Shown piece by piece: positions 8,561 through 16,594 of a DNA stretch of 40,923 bases. A program made the position numbers and the translations under genes. Position 1 is the first letter of the stretch. The number at the start of each line of letters is the position of its first letter. Below the pieces are notes generated by a model. That model was not told where the DNA came from, made no database searches, and saw only the letters and a list, made by a program, of their open reading frames with translations. This stretch comes from Flavobacterium sp. (lineage in GTDB: Bacteria > Bacteroidota > Bacteroidia > Flavobacteriales > Flavobacteriaceae): assembly GCA_025351785.1 (NCBI GenBank), contig JANXVF010000067.1, positions 1 to 40,923 on the forward strand, read 5' to 3'.

Positions 8561-9349
8561 TTAAAAGGTTTCTAATGAATTAATTTTTCCTTTAAATACA
8601 AATGTTGCTGGACCCGTTAAAAAAACTTTTTCATAACTGCGGTCATTTACCTCAAAAGTTACTTGTAATTTTCCTCCTAGAACATCAATATCTATATTTT
8701 TAGCTTCTGTTTTTCCTGTTGCGTGCATCGCAATTGCAGTTGCGGTAGCTCCTGTTCCACATGATAGTGTTTCGTCTTCAACGCCACGCTCATAAGTGCG
8801 AACTGCAAAATGATTTTCGCCTAGTTGTTTTACAAAATTTACATTACTTCCAGTTTTTCCGTACAAATCAGAATGTCGAATTAAAGCACCTTTAGTTTTT
8901 ACATCAAAAGACTCTAAATTATTTACTAAAGACACATGATGTGGTGAACCGGTATCTAAAAATGTAAAATCAGGTTGAATTTTAAGATTTTCTACGTTTT
9001 TCATTTGTAATGAAATTTGTTCTTTTTCTAGAATAGTAGCATGGTGCATTCCATCGGTTGCAATAAACTTTGTTTGAGTAGTAATAATTTTTAAAAAGTT
9101 TGCAAAAGCTACAATACAACGACCACCATTGCCACACATAGAACTTTGGTTTCCATCAGAGTTGTAATACACCATTTTGAAATCGAATTCGGAGTCGTTT
9201 TCTAACAAGATTAAACCGTCGGCACCTATTCCAAATTTTCTGTTGCAAAGGTGTTCAATAAACTTTGTGTTTTGTTTTGGAAAATAATGTGTTCTGTTAT
9301 CAATTAATATAAAATCGTTTCCAGTGCCTTGGTATTTGTAGAAATTCAT
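8561..9349 (-). CDS. dapF: Diaminopimelate epimerase
   Basis: Converts LL- to meso-diaminopimelate for lysine and peptidoglycan synthesis, in the cytoplasm and without a cofactor. The 262-residue protein has the two catalytic cysteines in the expected settings: C72 in SSMCGNGGRC and C197 in TLSCGTGATA. The N-terminus (FYKYQGTGNDFILIDNR) and GIGADGLILLE are also typical. It is the first gene of the operon with the GNAT enzyme and mltG. Its ATG is preceded by a leader of about 150 bases if the -7 element at 9508-9515 is used. Confidence 0.97.
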   Translation of the reverse strand: MNFYKYQGTGNDFILIDNRTHYFPKQNTKFIEHLCNRKFGIGADGLILLENDSEFDFKMVYYNSDGNQSSMCGNGGRCIVAFANFLKIITTQTKFIATDGMHHATILEKEQISLQMKNVENLKIQPDFTFLDTGSPHHVSLVNNLESFDVKTKGALIRHSDLYGKTGSNVNFVKQLGENHFAVRTYERGVEDETLSCGTGATATAIAMHATGKTEAKNIDIDVLGGKLQVTFEVNDRSYEKVFLTGPATFVFKGKINSLETF

Positions 9350-9431
9350 ATTTTTTTAAGTAGAATTTTATTTTGGTTTTACTAATTTTTTTCCCTTGAT
9401 TAAATAAAAATAACATACTCTTTACTAAAAA

Positions 9432-9518
9432 ATGAGACAAGTTTATTTTATGAAAGCTAAAATAGGAATAGACGAAAATAATCAAGCCATTCGATCTAAA
9501 GGTTATGCAAAGTTATGA
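9432..9518 (+). CDS. Possible small ORF, 28 residues
   Basis: An open frame ATG...TGA reads MRQVYFMKAKIGIDEN, then NQAIRSKGYAKL. Its composition (Lys, Gly, Asp, Glu, Asn, with few Phe or Ile runs) looks more like protein than the surrounding AT-rich spacer. It lies upstream of htrA and overlaps, in antisense, the dapF leader and its -7 box. I recognise no family. It could be a remnant of an eroded gene or chance. Confidence 0.2.
   Translation: MRQVYFMKAKIGIDENNQAIRSKGYAKL
9508..9515 (-). promoter_or_regulatory. -7 promoter element for the dapF operon
   Basis: TAACTTTG on the minus strand fully matches TAnnTTTG, about 158 bases before the dapF ATG. No -33 TTG is found at the usual spacing, so it is tentative. 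Confidence 0.35.
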
Positions 9519-9629
9519 ATAATAAATTTTAGTTAAAAGATGTTAAACGAGCGTTAAACTGATTTTCAGAAACTTTTTTTGTGTTAATTTTACTTTATAA
9601 TATTAATAATTTTAACAAAATTAAGGATT

Positions 9630-11021
9630 ATGAAACGATTTTCAATGTTATTTTTAGTGTCATTAATGAGTGGCGCGGTTACTATTGGAGCCTACAAATT
9701 ATTTGTAGAAAATGGTTCGGGAAACAATTCGGTGGTTACTTTAGCACCAAGTACATTTAGTAAAAATGTAGGTTTAGGTGCCGAAAATGTTGATTTTGTT
9801 GATGCAGCAAGTAAGGCTGTACATAGTGTAGTTCACGTTAAAAACGTATCAGTTAGAACGGTTTCCAACCCTATTATGGAATTTTTTTATGGTTCCCGTG
9901 GAGGTTCTCAACAGCAGGAACAAGTAGGAACAGGAAGTGGCGTAATTATTTCGGCTGATGGTTACATAGTAACAAATAATCATGTTATTAAAGATGCAAC
10001 TGATATCGAGATTACATTGAATAATAAAAAAATATATAAGGCAAAATTAATTGGTACAGATGCTAAAATGGATATTGCATTGTTAAAAATAGAATCTGAC
10101 GAGAAATTACCGTTTTCTAGTTTTGCCGATTCAGATCAGGTAAAAGTAGGCGAGTGGGTTTTGGCAGTTGGAAATCCTTACAATTTAACTTCTACAGTAA
10201 CAGCTGGAATTGTATCGGCAAAAGCCAGAAATTTAGATACTAAAGGAATTCAATCATTTATTCAAACAGATGCAGCAGTAAATCCTGGAAATTCTGGTGG
10301 AGCACTTGTAAATACTAGAGGAGAACTGATAGGAATTAATACCATGATATCCTCTCAAACTGGATCATATGTAGGATATTCTTTTGCTGTTCCTTCAAAT
10401 ATTACACGAAAAATAATAGAAGATATTATGGAGTTTTGTAACGTACAACGAGGAATTTTGGGTGTTGAAGTGACTGAATTGAACGGTACAATATCAAAAG
10501 ATTTAGGAGTAAATCAAACCGAAGGTGTTTATGTAAAAAAGATAAATAAAAATACTGGAGCCGAAAAAGCAGGATTAAAAATAGGTGATGTAATTGTAAA
10601 ATTAGACAATCAATCGATTGCATCTTTTTCGGAATTATCAGGTTATATAAATACTAAACGACCTAATGATAAAATTCAAGTAACCTACATTAGAGACTCA
10701 AAAACATATGTTGTGCCCGTTACTTTAGTAAAAAATGATATTATCAACACAGAATTTAAAGGTTTGCAACTCGAGAATATTTCTGCAGCTGATAAAAAGA
10801 ATTTCAGAATTGATTATGGAGTTAAAATATCAGAAGTTAATAACGAGCGATTGAAACAATATGAAGATGAACTAAAAGGAAACATAATTTTAAATATTGA
10901 TGGTGCTAAAGCTACCGATATTGAAACAGTTTCTGGGTTGATGAATAATAAAGATGAAAATCAAGGCGTGAGTATTCAGATGATTAATAAATCTGGACAA
11001 ATTATCAGGATTATTATTTAA
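9630..11021 (+). CDS. HtrA/DegP-family periplasmic serine protease
   Basis: A Do-type protease/chaperone that degrades or holds misfolded envelope proteins. It has 463 residues with an N-terminal membrane anchor or signal (about 5-23). The trypsin-like domain has the full catalytic triad: H118 in NNHVIKDA, D148 in KMDIALLKI and S222 in NPGNSGGALVN. A Gln-rich LA-like loop (SQQQEQ) precedes the first beta-strand. PDZ1 spans about 275-365, with GVYVKKINKNTGAEKAGLKI inside it. A more diverged PDZ2 ends the protein. An AAGGA-like sequence sits just before the ATG. A strong terminator follows, so it is a single-gene unit. Whether it is DegP, DegQ or DegS in role cannot be decided. Confidence 0.93.
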   Translation: MKRFSMLFLVSLMSGAVTIGAYKLFVENGSGNNSVVTLAPSTFSKNVGLGAENVDFVDAASKAVHSVVHVKNVSVRTVSNPIMEFFYGSRGGSQQQEQVGTGSGVIISADGYIVTNNHVIKDATDIEITLNNKKIYKAKLIGTDAKMDIALLKIESDEKLPFSSFADSDQVKVGEWVLAVGNPYNLTSTVTAGIVSAKARNLDTKGIQSFIQTDAAVNPGNSGGALVNTRGELIGINTMISSQTGSYVGYSFAVPSNITRKIIEDIMEFCNVQRGILGVEVTELNGTISKDLGVNQTEGVYVKKINKNTGAEKAGLKIGDVIVKLDNQSIASFSELSGYINTKRPNDKIQVTYIRDSKTYVVPVTLVKNDIINTEFKGLQLENISAADKKNFRIDYGVKISEVNNERLKQYEDELKGNIILNIDGAKATDIETVSGLMNNKDENQGVSIQMINKSGQIIRIII

Positions 11022-11040
11022 ACAACAAAAATAAAAACCT

Positions 11041-11077
11041 AAAAACCATCTCTCTCCATATTAGAGATGGTTTTTTT
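11041..11077 (+). terminator. Intrinsic terminator after htrA
   Basis: A perfect 13-base-pair stem pairs 11041-11053 (AAAAACCATCTCT) with 11063-11075 around a 9-base loop, followed by more T. It lies 20 bases after the protease stop. The A and T flanks would let it act in both directions. Confidence 0.85.
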
Positions 11078-11111
11078 GTGAGTAAAATTTATCATTGTTT
11101 ATAACAAATTT

Positions 11112-11360
11112 TCAGCTTCTAACATTGGTTTTTAATTTTAAATTATAACCCCTAGCATCGTAGTTCAAAAATTCAAATTTGGTTAAGTCTGATTTTGAAA
11201 TATTAATACTTGTTTTTCTCTTATTATTAATTTCAGGCAAAATTATAATATCTGACGCTTAAGAATCATAAAAAATTAAACAATAGTACTCGTTTAAAAA
11301 ATTACTTTCATATAGAAAAATATACAACATTAATGGGCTATTTTTTTTAAAATACTCTTG
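11112..11360 (-). pseudogene. Possible eroded gene fragment in the htrA-gap spacer
   Basis: The 502-base spacer 11022-11523 holds the htrA terminator, the gap promoter and otherwise no complete gene. On its minus strand one frame stays open for about 83 codons except for a single TAA at 11259-11261. The part after that stop reads SDIIILPEINNKRKTSINIS and ends LNYDARGYNLKLKTNVRS before TGA at 11112. The part before it reads YFKKNSPLMLYIFLYESNFL. The composition looks coding, and one point change (AAA to TAA) would explain the stop. I recognise no family and see no start codon with a promoter, so this is only a suggestion of a decayed gene. Confidence 0.25.
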
Positions 11361-11470
11361 TTATGATTTAACTAATGTAGAATAATTAAAAAAGAAATAA
11401 TAATAATTTTACACTATAAACAATTCTTAATTTATTTTACATTTTATGTCACGAAAACGTTATAGTTTGT

Positions 11471-11478
11471 TACTTTTG
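11471..11478 (+). promoter_or_regulatory. -7 promoter element for the GAPDH gene
   Basis: TACTTTTG fully matches TAnnTTTG, 45 bases before the ATG at 11524. No clear -33 TTG is seen. Confidence 0.5.
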
Positions 11479-11523
11479 CAATCATTTTGATTTAACAAAT
11501 TTTGCAATTTATTTATATTTAAT

Positions 11524-12972
11524 ATGAACAATACAATTTTATACGAAAAAGAAATTTCGTTTCAAGCAGATCGTCGAAAAGCAGGAGTAGAATTTATAAA
11601 AATTATTAGCGATTTATGGTATGATAAATCGATAGAGTTGGTTCTTTTTAGAAATCAATTGTTGGACAGAAATGTCAGTGATATTATGAATTTGCACGAA
11701 TATGCTGGCGAGTTTGTTCAAAAACCTATTAATGTGTTTGATTCGGTCGAAATTGCTCGTGCCATTTTAAATCTCGATTTACCACCTTCTAAAATTGATA
11801 TTGGTAAACTAACGTATGAATATCATTTAGAAGATAATAAATATAATGATGCAAGAGCATTTGTAATTGATAAACTTAAAAATGCCAAAAAGACAAAAGA
11901 AATCAAACCAAAAGATGTTATTTTATATGGTTTTGGAAGAATAGGACGATTGCTGGCTCGCGAAATGATGAGCAAAATAGGCAAAGGACAACAACTTCGT
12001 CTTCGCGCTATAGTAACTCGGGATAAAAACGATGCTTCAACGCTCGAAAAAAGAGCTTCATTACTTCGATATGATTCTATTCATGGCGATTTTGAAGGTT
12101 CGGTTACTGCTGATATTGAAAATAATGCTTTAATAATCAACGGAACTACTGTTCATATAATTACTTCAAATAATCCTGAAGAAATAGATTATATAAAATA
12201 TGGAATTCAAGACGCTTTGTTAATTGATAATACAGGAGCTTTTACAACCGAAGAAGATTTGAAAAGGCATTTAGTTTCTAAAGGTGTAGCAAAAGTTTTA
12301 TTAACTGCACCTGGAAAAGGGGTTCCCAATATAGTTCACGGTGTAAATCATAACGAGTTTAATCCTGATGAAATTAATATATTTTCGGCTGCTTCATGTA
12401 CTACAAACGCAATAACTCCTATTTTGAAAGCCGTTGAAGATACTCTAGGAGTTGTAAAAGGACATCTTGAAACGATTCATGCTTACACAAATGATCAAAA
12501 TTTGGTCGACAATATGCATAAAAAATACCGTCGTGGCAGAGCTGCAGGATTAAATATGGTTATAACAGAAACAGGAGCAGGAAGTGCAGTTGCAAAAGCA
12601 TTGCCTAGTTTAGCAGGTAAATTAACATCAAACGCTATTAGAGTTCCAGTGCCAAATGGTTCGTTAGTGGTTTTGAATCTTGAGGTTAACAAAACTACAA
12701 CGGTTGAAGCTATTAATTCTATAATTAAAAATTATGCTCTCGAAGGCGAATTGGTCGAACAAATAAAATATTCATTAAACAATGAGTTAGTCTCATCAGA
12801 TATTATAGGGACTGCTGCGCCAGCAATTTATGATAGTAATGCAACTATTGTTTCTGCCGATGGTAAAAATATTGTGTTATATGTTTGGTATGATAACGAA
12901 TATGGTTACAGTCACCAAGTAATTCGTTTGGCAAAATATATTTCAAAAGTTAGACGATTTACTTATTACTAA
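11524..12972 (+). CDS. Glyceraldehyde-3-phosphate dehydrogenase, long Bacteroidota form
   Basis: A phosphorylating GAPDH that interconverts glyceraldehyde-3-phosphate and 1,3-bisphosphoglycerate. It has 482 residues, about 150 more than the classical enzyme of roughly 335. The extra part is an N-terminal extension of about 130 residues that is not a signal peptide. The Rossmann motif YGFGRIGRLLARE begins at about 135. The active-site SAASCTTNAITP gives the nucleophile C292 and HAYTNDQ gives H319. PGKGVPNIVHGVNH and the C-terminal WYDNEYGYSHQV are standard. The long form is, to my knowledge, frequent in Bacteroidota, where a second short GAPDH often serves glycolysis. It may therefore be the gluconeogenic or auxiliary enzyme. 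Its stop is two bases from the convergent barrel gene. Confidence 0.92.
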   Translation: MNNTILYEKEISFQADRRKAGVEFIKIISDLWYDKSIELVLFRNQLLDRNVSDIMNLHEYAGEFVQKPINVFDSVEIARAILNLDLPPSKIDIGKLTYEYHLEDNKYNDARAFVIDKLKNAKKTKEIKPKDVILYGFGRIGRLLAREMMSKIGKGQQLRLRAIVTRDKNDASTLEKRASLLRYDSIHGDFEGSVTADIENNALIINGTTVHIITSNNPEEIDYIKYGIQDALLIDNTGAFTTEEDLKRHLVSKGVAKVLLTAPGKGVPNIVHGVNHNEFNPDEINIFSAASCTTNAITPILKAVEDTLGVVKGHLETIHAYTNDQNLVDNMHKKYRRGRAAGLNMVITETGAGSAVAKALPSLAGKLTSNAIRVPVPNGSLVVLNLEVNKTTTVEAINSIIKNYALEGELVEQIKYSLNNELVSSDIIGTAAPAIYDSNATIVSADGKNIVLYVWYDNEYGYSHQVIRLAKYISKVRRFTYY

Positions 12973-12974
12973 AA

Positions 12975-13814
12975 TTAAAAAACTCTAGCTAAATTAAATC
13001 CAAAATAAACATCGCCTTTAAGCCAATCTCCTGTCGATTTTCCTAAATATCCAGCCTCGTGAATTCCTTGCGAACTCGTAAAATGCAACTGAAAAACGTG
13101 ACCTCCAGTTTCTATATCAACTCCAACTGACAAGGGATTTTTATAGATAGAGTTTGAAGCTCTATTTAAATGCGCCGCATAATCAATGTTTAATGAAAGC
13201 CTTTTGTTTAATCGATATCGACCTCCAATTCCAACAGCATATTGACTATTTTGTTGTAAATCATTATCTACAAAGTTTTCGTGAAAAAATGTAGGAGCCA
13301 ATTCTAAAGTTAATTTGTTATTGAATTTTCTAGAAATTAAAATTTGTGAAACATAAATCATTCGGTCACTAAATTTCATTTTTGGATAATTGCTTTCTTT
13401 TAAAGTATTATTAAATGCTAAACTATTGAAACCTACAATAGCAAAAGGAAAACCATCTTTTATTTGATCTTGCAATTTATATTTTACCGAAAAATCGTAA
13501 GCAAGCTCACTTCTGGCACCGCTTATTGTAAGCCAATTTCTTAAACCATATAAAAATTTAATTTGGGAAACAGCATTGTCTAAACCAAAACCTCCCTCAA
13601 AACCTGTTTTTATTGACGAAAATCGATGGGCTACTATAAAATATAAATCTCCTTTTGAAGCTAATTTAGTCGATTCTAAATTAACAATTTTTAAACCCTT
13701 AAATGCAGATTCAACTTTTTCATGTACAGCAACCGAATCTACTCCTGAAAGTAAATCTTCTTGCGAAAATGTTAGAAATGGAAGTAGAAATACTATTAAA
13801 AATAATTTATTCAT
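12975..13814 (-). CDS. DUF5777-family outer-membrane beta-barrel protein
   Basis: A 279-residue protein with a signal peptide (about 1-17, ending LTFSQ). The remainder alternates aromatic and polar residues as in beta-barrel strands and ends in the aromatic-terminated strand GFNLARVF, a typical outer-membrane insertion signal. Segments such as APTFFHENFV, GIGGRYRLNKRLSLNIDYAA and DIETGGHVFQLHFTSSQ match what I know as DUF5777. Function is unknown. The family is commonly found beside haem c and YceI proteins, as it is here. It follows the OB-fold gene by 24 bases on the same strand and is probably co-transcribed with it. Confidence 0.82.
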   Translation of the reverse strand: MNKLFLIVFLLPFLTFSQEDLLSGVDSVAVHEKVESAFKGLKIVNLESTKLASKGDLYFIVAHRFSSIKTGFEGGFGLDNAVSQIKFLYGLRNWLTISGARSELAYDFSVKYKLQDQIKDGFPFAIVGFNSLAFNNTLKESNYPKMKFSDRMIYVSQILISRKFNNKLTLELAPTFFHENFVDNDLQQNSQYAVGIGGRYRLNKRLSLNIDYAAHLNRASNSIYKNPLSVGVDIETGGHVFQLHFTSSQGIHEAGYLGKSTGDWLKGDVYFGFNLARVF

Positions 13815-13838
13815 GTTGAGTTGTAATTTTGTTTTTAT

Positions 13839-14225
13839 TTATTTTACAATTGTAATTTGATCAATTTTGAATTCCTCAAGCAATTCATCATAGCCTAGAA
13901 AGCGTCCTTTTATTTTAATTGAATTTCCTATTTTTAAATTCTCTGGAAGTACAGTTTTAAATGTTCCAAAAAGTTTTTCATCAATCACAATTCCTTTGCC
14001 TATGGTATCTATACTTGAAATTTTCCCAAAGGTCTCTACTGTTTTATCAGCATATTTTTTTGTTGCGATACTATCATTAGTTGCAAATTCTTTTTGTAAA
14101 TCGACTACCGAAATTTTAAATTCAGACTCCTCCAAAGCTATATCACGATGCCCTTTGTATGCATAAAAATATATTGAAAGAAGCACACTTATTATTATTA
14201 CAACTATTACTATAATTTTTCTCAT
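13839..14225 (-). CDS. Membrane-anchored OB-fold protein (tRNA_anti-like)
   Basis: A 128-residue protein with one N-terminal hydrophobic helix (about 4-24) and an exported domain. The domain runs from SVVDLQKEFATND through ETFGKISSIDTIGKGIVIDE to IKIKGRFLGYDELLEEFKID. This pattern fits the tRNA_anti-like OB-fold family, in which short OB-folds occur in secreted or periplasmic proteins. The name does not imply tRNA binding. It leads a two-gene minus-strand unit with the DUF5777 barrel and is divergent from the haem c lipoprotein. The role is unknown. Confidence 0.75.
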   Translation of the reverse strand: MRKIIVIVVIIISVLLSIYFYAYKGHRDIALEESEFKISVVDLQKEFATNDSIATKKYADKTVETFGKISSIDTIGKGIVIDEKLFGTFKTVLPENLKIGNSIKIKGRFLGYDELLEEFKIDQITIVK

Positions 14226-14290
14226 GAAGTATTTGTTTTATTAAATTACGATTTAACTTATAATTTAGATTTAAAAAAAATGTGTTTTTG

Positions 14291-14298
14291 CAAATCTA
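14291..14298 (-). promoter_or_regulatory. -7 element for the OB-fold/DUF5777 unit
   Basis: TAGATTTG on the minus strand matches TAnnTTTG, 66 bases before the ATG at 14225. No -33 TTG at the right spacing. Confidence 0.4.
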
Positions 14299-14396
14299 TA
14301 TTATTTTATTTGACGTAAATGAATGTAGACGTTATAAATAAAATTTGAATTTTGGTAAATTTAATTATTTAATACTGATAAAAGATTTAATTTTTA

Positions 14397-14404
14397 TAAT
14401 TTTG
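14397..14404 (+). promoter_or_regulatory. -7 element for the haem c/YceI unit
   Basis: TAATTTTG fully matches TAnnTTTG, 13 bases before the ATG at 14418. With the opposing element at 14291-14298, it makes this a divergent promoter region about 190 bases long. Confidence 0.45.
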
Positions 14405-14417
14405 AATTTAAAACACT

Positions 14418-14783
14418 ATGAAGAATAAAGTATATATAATCTCTGTTGTTGCAACTTTGTTAATTGCAAGTTGTTCTAGCGATAGTCCAAAAGATTTAGT
14501 CGATGTTGTACCTGTTTCTGGAAATGTAACATTCACTCAATATATAAAGCCAATTACTGATGGAAATTGTATTAGTTGTCATGGTACAGTTCCTTCTGGT
14601 GGTGCTCCAATGTCGTTAACAAATTACGCCGAGGTCAAAGATGCTTTATTAAATCGTGGATTAATTGACAGAATTACAAAAGCTCCGGGCGATGCACTTT
14701 TAATGCCACAAGGCGGACCCAAACTGCCTCAAAACAAAATAGATTTAGTCATGCAATGGCAAGTTGACGGTTTGCTAGAATAA
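14418..14783 (+). CDS. Haem c-binding lipoprotein (CxxCH)
   Basis: A 121-residue lipoprotein with a lipobox LIASC (C19 acylated) and one haem c attachment site CISCH (C51, C54, H55). A likely distal methionine ligand, M96, lies in ALLMPQGGP. This is the layout of small single-haem domains that Bacteroidota export to the periplasm or outer membrane. The sequence from FTQYIKPITDGNCISCHG to VMQWQVDGLLE forms the whole domain. Its partner and redox role are unknown. YceI follows 27 bases later on the same strand, so the two probably share a message, and the DUF5777 and OB-fold genes lie opposite. Confidence 0.88.
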   Translation: MKNKVYIISVVATLLIASCSSDSPKDLVDVVPVSGNVTFTQYIKPITDGNCISCHGTVPSGGAPMSLTNYAEVKDALLNRGLIDRITKAPGDALLMPQGGPKLPQNKIDLVMQWQVDGLLE

Positions 14784-14810
14784 AAATATCAATAATCAAA
14801 ACTATAAATT

Positions 14811-15353
14811 ATGTACAAAAAATCAATATTATTTTTACTTTTTACTTTAACAAGTTTAAGTTTTTCACAAGATAAAGCAATATCAAAAACAGGAAATATA
14901 ACTTTCGAAGCATCTGTTCCTGCCTTTGAAGAAGTCAAAGCTCTAAATAATGGAGTAACTTTTGTTCTTAACACAAAAACTGGCGAAATTGCAAGTTTAG
15001 CTTTAATGAAAGGATTTCGATTTAAAGTAGCCTTGATGGAAGAGCATTTTAATGAAAATTATGTAGAGAGTGACAAGTTTCCCAAAGCAACTTTTAGAGG
15101 AAAAATTGAAGGATTTGATTTTTCAACCTTAACAGAAACTACAAAAGAATACACAATAACTGGAAAACTAGAATTGCACGGCAAGTCAAACGATATTTCT
15201 ATTAAAGCAAAAATTAAAAAATCTGATTCAGGAATTATGATACTTTCAAACTTTTTTGTAAACGCAAGCGATTACAATATCTCGATTCCGTCGGTTGTAA
15301 AAAGCAAAGTATCAAATAAAATAAGTATCAAGTTTGATGCTACTCTCAAATAA
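14811..15353 (+). CDS. YceI-family periplasmic protein
   Basis: A 180-residue secreted protein with a signal peptide (about 1-19, ending LSFSQ) and a lipocalin-like YceI domain. Typical features are TGNITFEASVPAFEEVKALN early, then EEHFNENYVESDKFPKATFR in the middle and ITGKLELHGKSNDISIKAKI near 123-142. YceI proteins bind polyisoprenoids or similar amphiphiles, and in some bacteria they work with cytochromes. It is the second gene of the haem c unit and ends at a strong hairpin. The ligand is not predictable. Confidence 0.9.
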   Translation: MYKKSILFLLFTLTSLSFSQDKAISKTGNITFEASVPAFEEVKALNNGVTFVLNTKTGEIASLALMKGFRFKVALMEEHFNENYVESDKFPKATFRGKIEGFDFSTLTETTKEYTITGKLELHGKSNDISIKAKIKKSDSGIMILSNFFVNASDYNISIPSVVKSKVSNKISIKFDATLK

Positions 15354-15380
15354 ATCCCAATTATTTAAACCCTAATTTTT

Positions 15381-15408
15381 AAAAATGCCTCCTAGTTAGG
15401 CATTTTTT
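15381..15408. terminator. Bidirectional terminator between yceI and the Kir channel gene
   Basis: A 10-base-pair stem pairs 15381-15390 (AAAAATGCCT) with 15398-15407 (AGGCATTTTT) around a 7-base loop. T runs on one side and A runs on the other allow use from both convergent genes. The channel stop is directly adjacent at 15409. Confidence 0.8.
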
Positions 15409-16368
15409 TTATAAAGCGGTTTTGTAATAAGAATTCAATTTGTCTAAATATAAATTAGTTTTTGTATTGTCTATATTTTCGCCATACATCATTTCAAATT
15501 TGGCTCCATACACAAATTCTTTAAATGTATACGAAGTTCGCGTTGCAACTGTTGTCGAAAACATATCATCAAAAGCTTTAATAAAAACCATAATTTCGCC
15601 ATCTATAGAATCAAAATCTTCTTGTTTAAAACCAAAAATTGGACTATTTTCATTTATGGGATGTACCAATGTCCAACTCAAATTTAATGAATTTATAATG
15701 CTCATTTCTAAATCTAAAGTGTAAAATTTATTAACCATAATACCCTCTTCTTCAATACTCATTCCCAAAGTTATATTTGCAACAGCATCAATTAAAGTTG
15801 TATTTTTAAACGGCGCCAATCGTATCATTAATGCAGTTGCATTTTTAAAAGGAGCAATTAAAGCATTATGAGAAAATTTTATATATGCCGTTGGTTTACT
15901 AAATCTTCCAAAAAATAAACCCGTTGCAATACCAAAACTTAATAATCCAGCCAACGCTTCAACAGACGAAAGAGCGCTTGTTAAAAAACCATTCGGACTT
16001 ATATGTCCATAACCAACAGTTGTAAAAGTTTGAGCACTAAAAAAGTATGCCTTGCCAAATTTTTCTATTTCGCTACCATTACTATCAATACCGTTCATAA
16101 ATTCAATTCCTATGAAATAATACAATCCAGCAAAAAATAAATTTACAATTGCATAAAATCCTATTAAAACCGTTAGAAATTTCCATCTAGGCATAGCAAT
16201 CATGGTGTGGTACCAGCTTATTCGATTCCAGAAATTCAATCCAAACTTTTCAATATTTGCTGTTCCGTCTTTATTTATAAAACGACCACCATAACTTCCT
16301 GCATTAGTTCCAAAACCTGTTGCTGTTACTGCTTTTGCCCGCGAATTTATATGTTTTAAAAAAGCCAT
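15409..16368 (-). CDS. Inward-rectifier potassium channel (KirBac type)
   Basis: A 319-residue prokaryotic Kir channel. The selectivity filter is TVGYGH at about 117-122, within FTTVGYGHISPNGF. A slide-helix region (about 44-60, FWNRISWYHTMIAMPRW) precedes TM1 at about 63-86, and TM2 runs at about 131-154. The C-terminal half is the cytoplasmic immunoglobulin-like gating domain, with NALIAPF and MIRLAPFKNTTLIDA (about 168-195) and SWTLVHPINENSPIFGF. It should conduct K+ across the inner membrane as a tetramer. It is monocistronic, with YceI convergent across a shared terminator. No nucleotide- or RCK-type domain is present. Confidence 0.92.
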   Translation of the reverse strand: MAFLKHINSRAKAVTATGFGTNAGSYGGRFINKDGTANIEKFGLNFWNRISWYHTMIAMPRWKFLTVLIGFYAIVNLFFAGLYYFIGIEFMNGIDSNGSEIEKFGKAYFFSAQTFTTVGYGHISPNGFLTSALSSVEALAGLLSFGIATGLFFGRFSKPTAYIKFSHNALIAPFKNATALMIRLAPFKNTTLIDAVANITLGMSIEEEGIMVNKFYTLDLEMSIINSLNLSWTLVHPINENSPIFGFKQEDFDSIDGEIMVFIKAFDDMFSTTVATRTSYTFKEFVYGAKFEMMYGENIDNTKTNLYLDKLNSYYKTAL

Positions 16369-16561
16369 ATTTTATTATTTTAAATAACCAATTTTTGGAG
16401 CCAATCCAACTATTCATTCCAAGATTTTAAATAAAAACCACATTTTGTAACTACTAAAAATAGCTCATAAAATCGCTTTTTTAGCACTACAAAATTAGTG
16501 TTTTTTATCTAAAATGCTTTCCATTTCTATTTGGGCTATTAAAACTTTACTATAATATAAC

Positions 16562-16569
16562 TACATTTG
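16562..16569 (+). promoter_or_regulatory. -7 element for the NYN gene
   Basis: TACATTTG fully matches TAnnTTTG, 25 bases before the ATG at 16595. A TTG at 16531-16533 is 28 bases upstream, a little too far for the standard spacing. Confidence 0.4.
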
Positions 16570-16594
16570 AATTATAAAATAAATATACATTCAA

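Noticed and set aside
9300..9485. Minus-strand frame of 61 residues overlapping the start of dapF
   Set aside because: It overlaps the secure dapF start in another frame and has a Phe/Lys/Ile-rich random composition.
16495..16551. Short minus-strand protein-like end (VLIAQIEMESILDKKH) upstream of the channel gene, followed by weak hairpins
   Set aside because: Only 18 codons between stops; too short to distinguish from chance.
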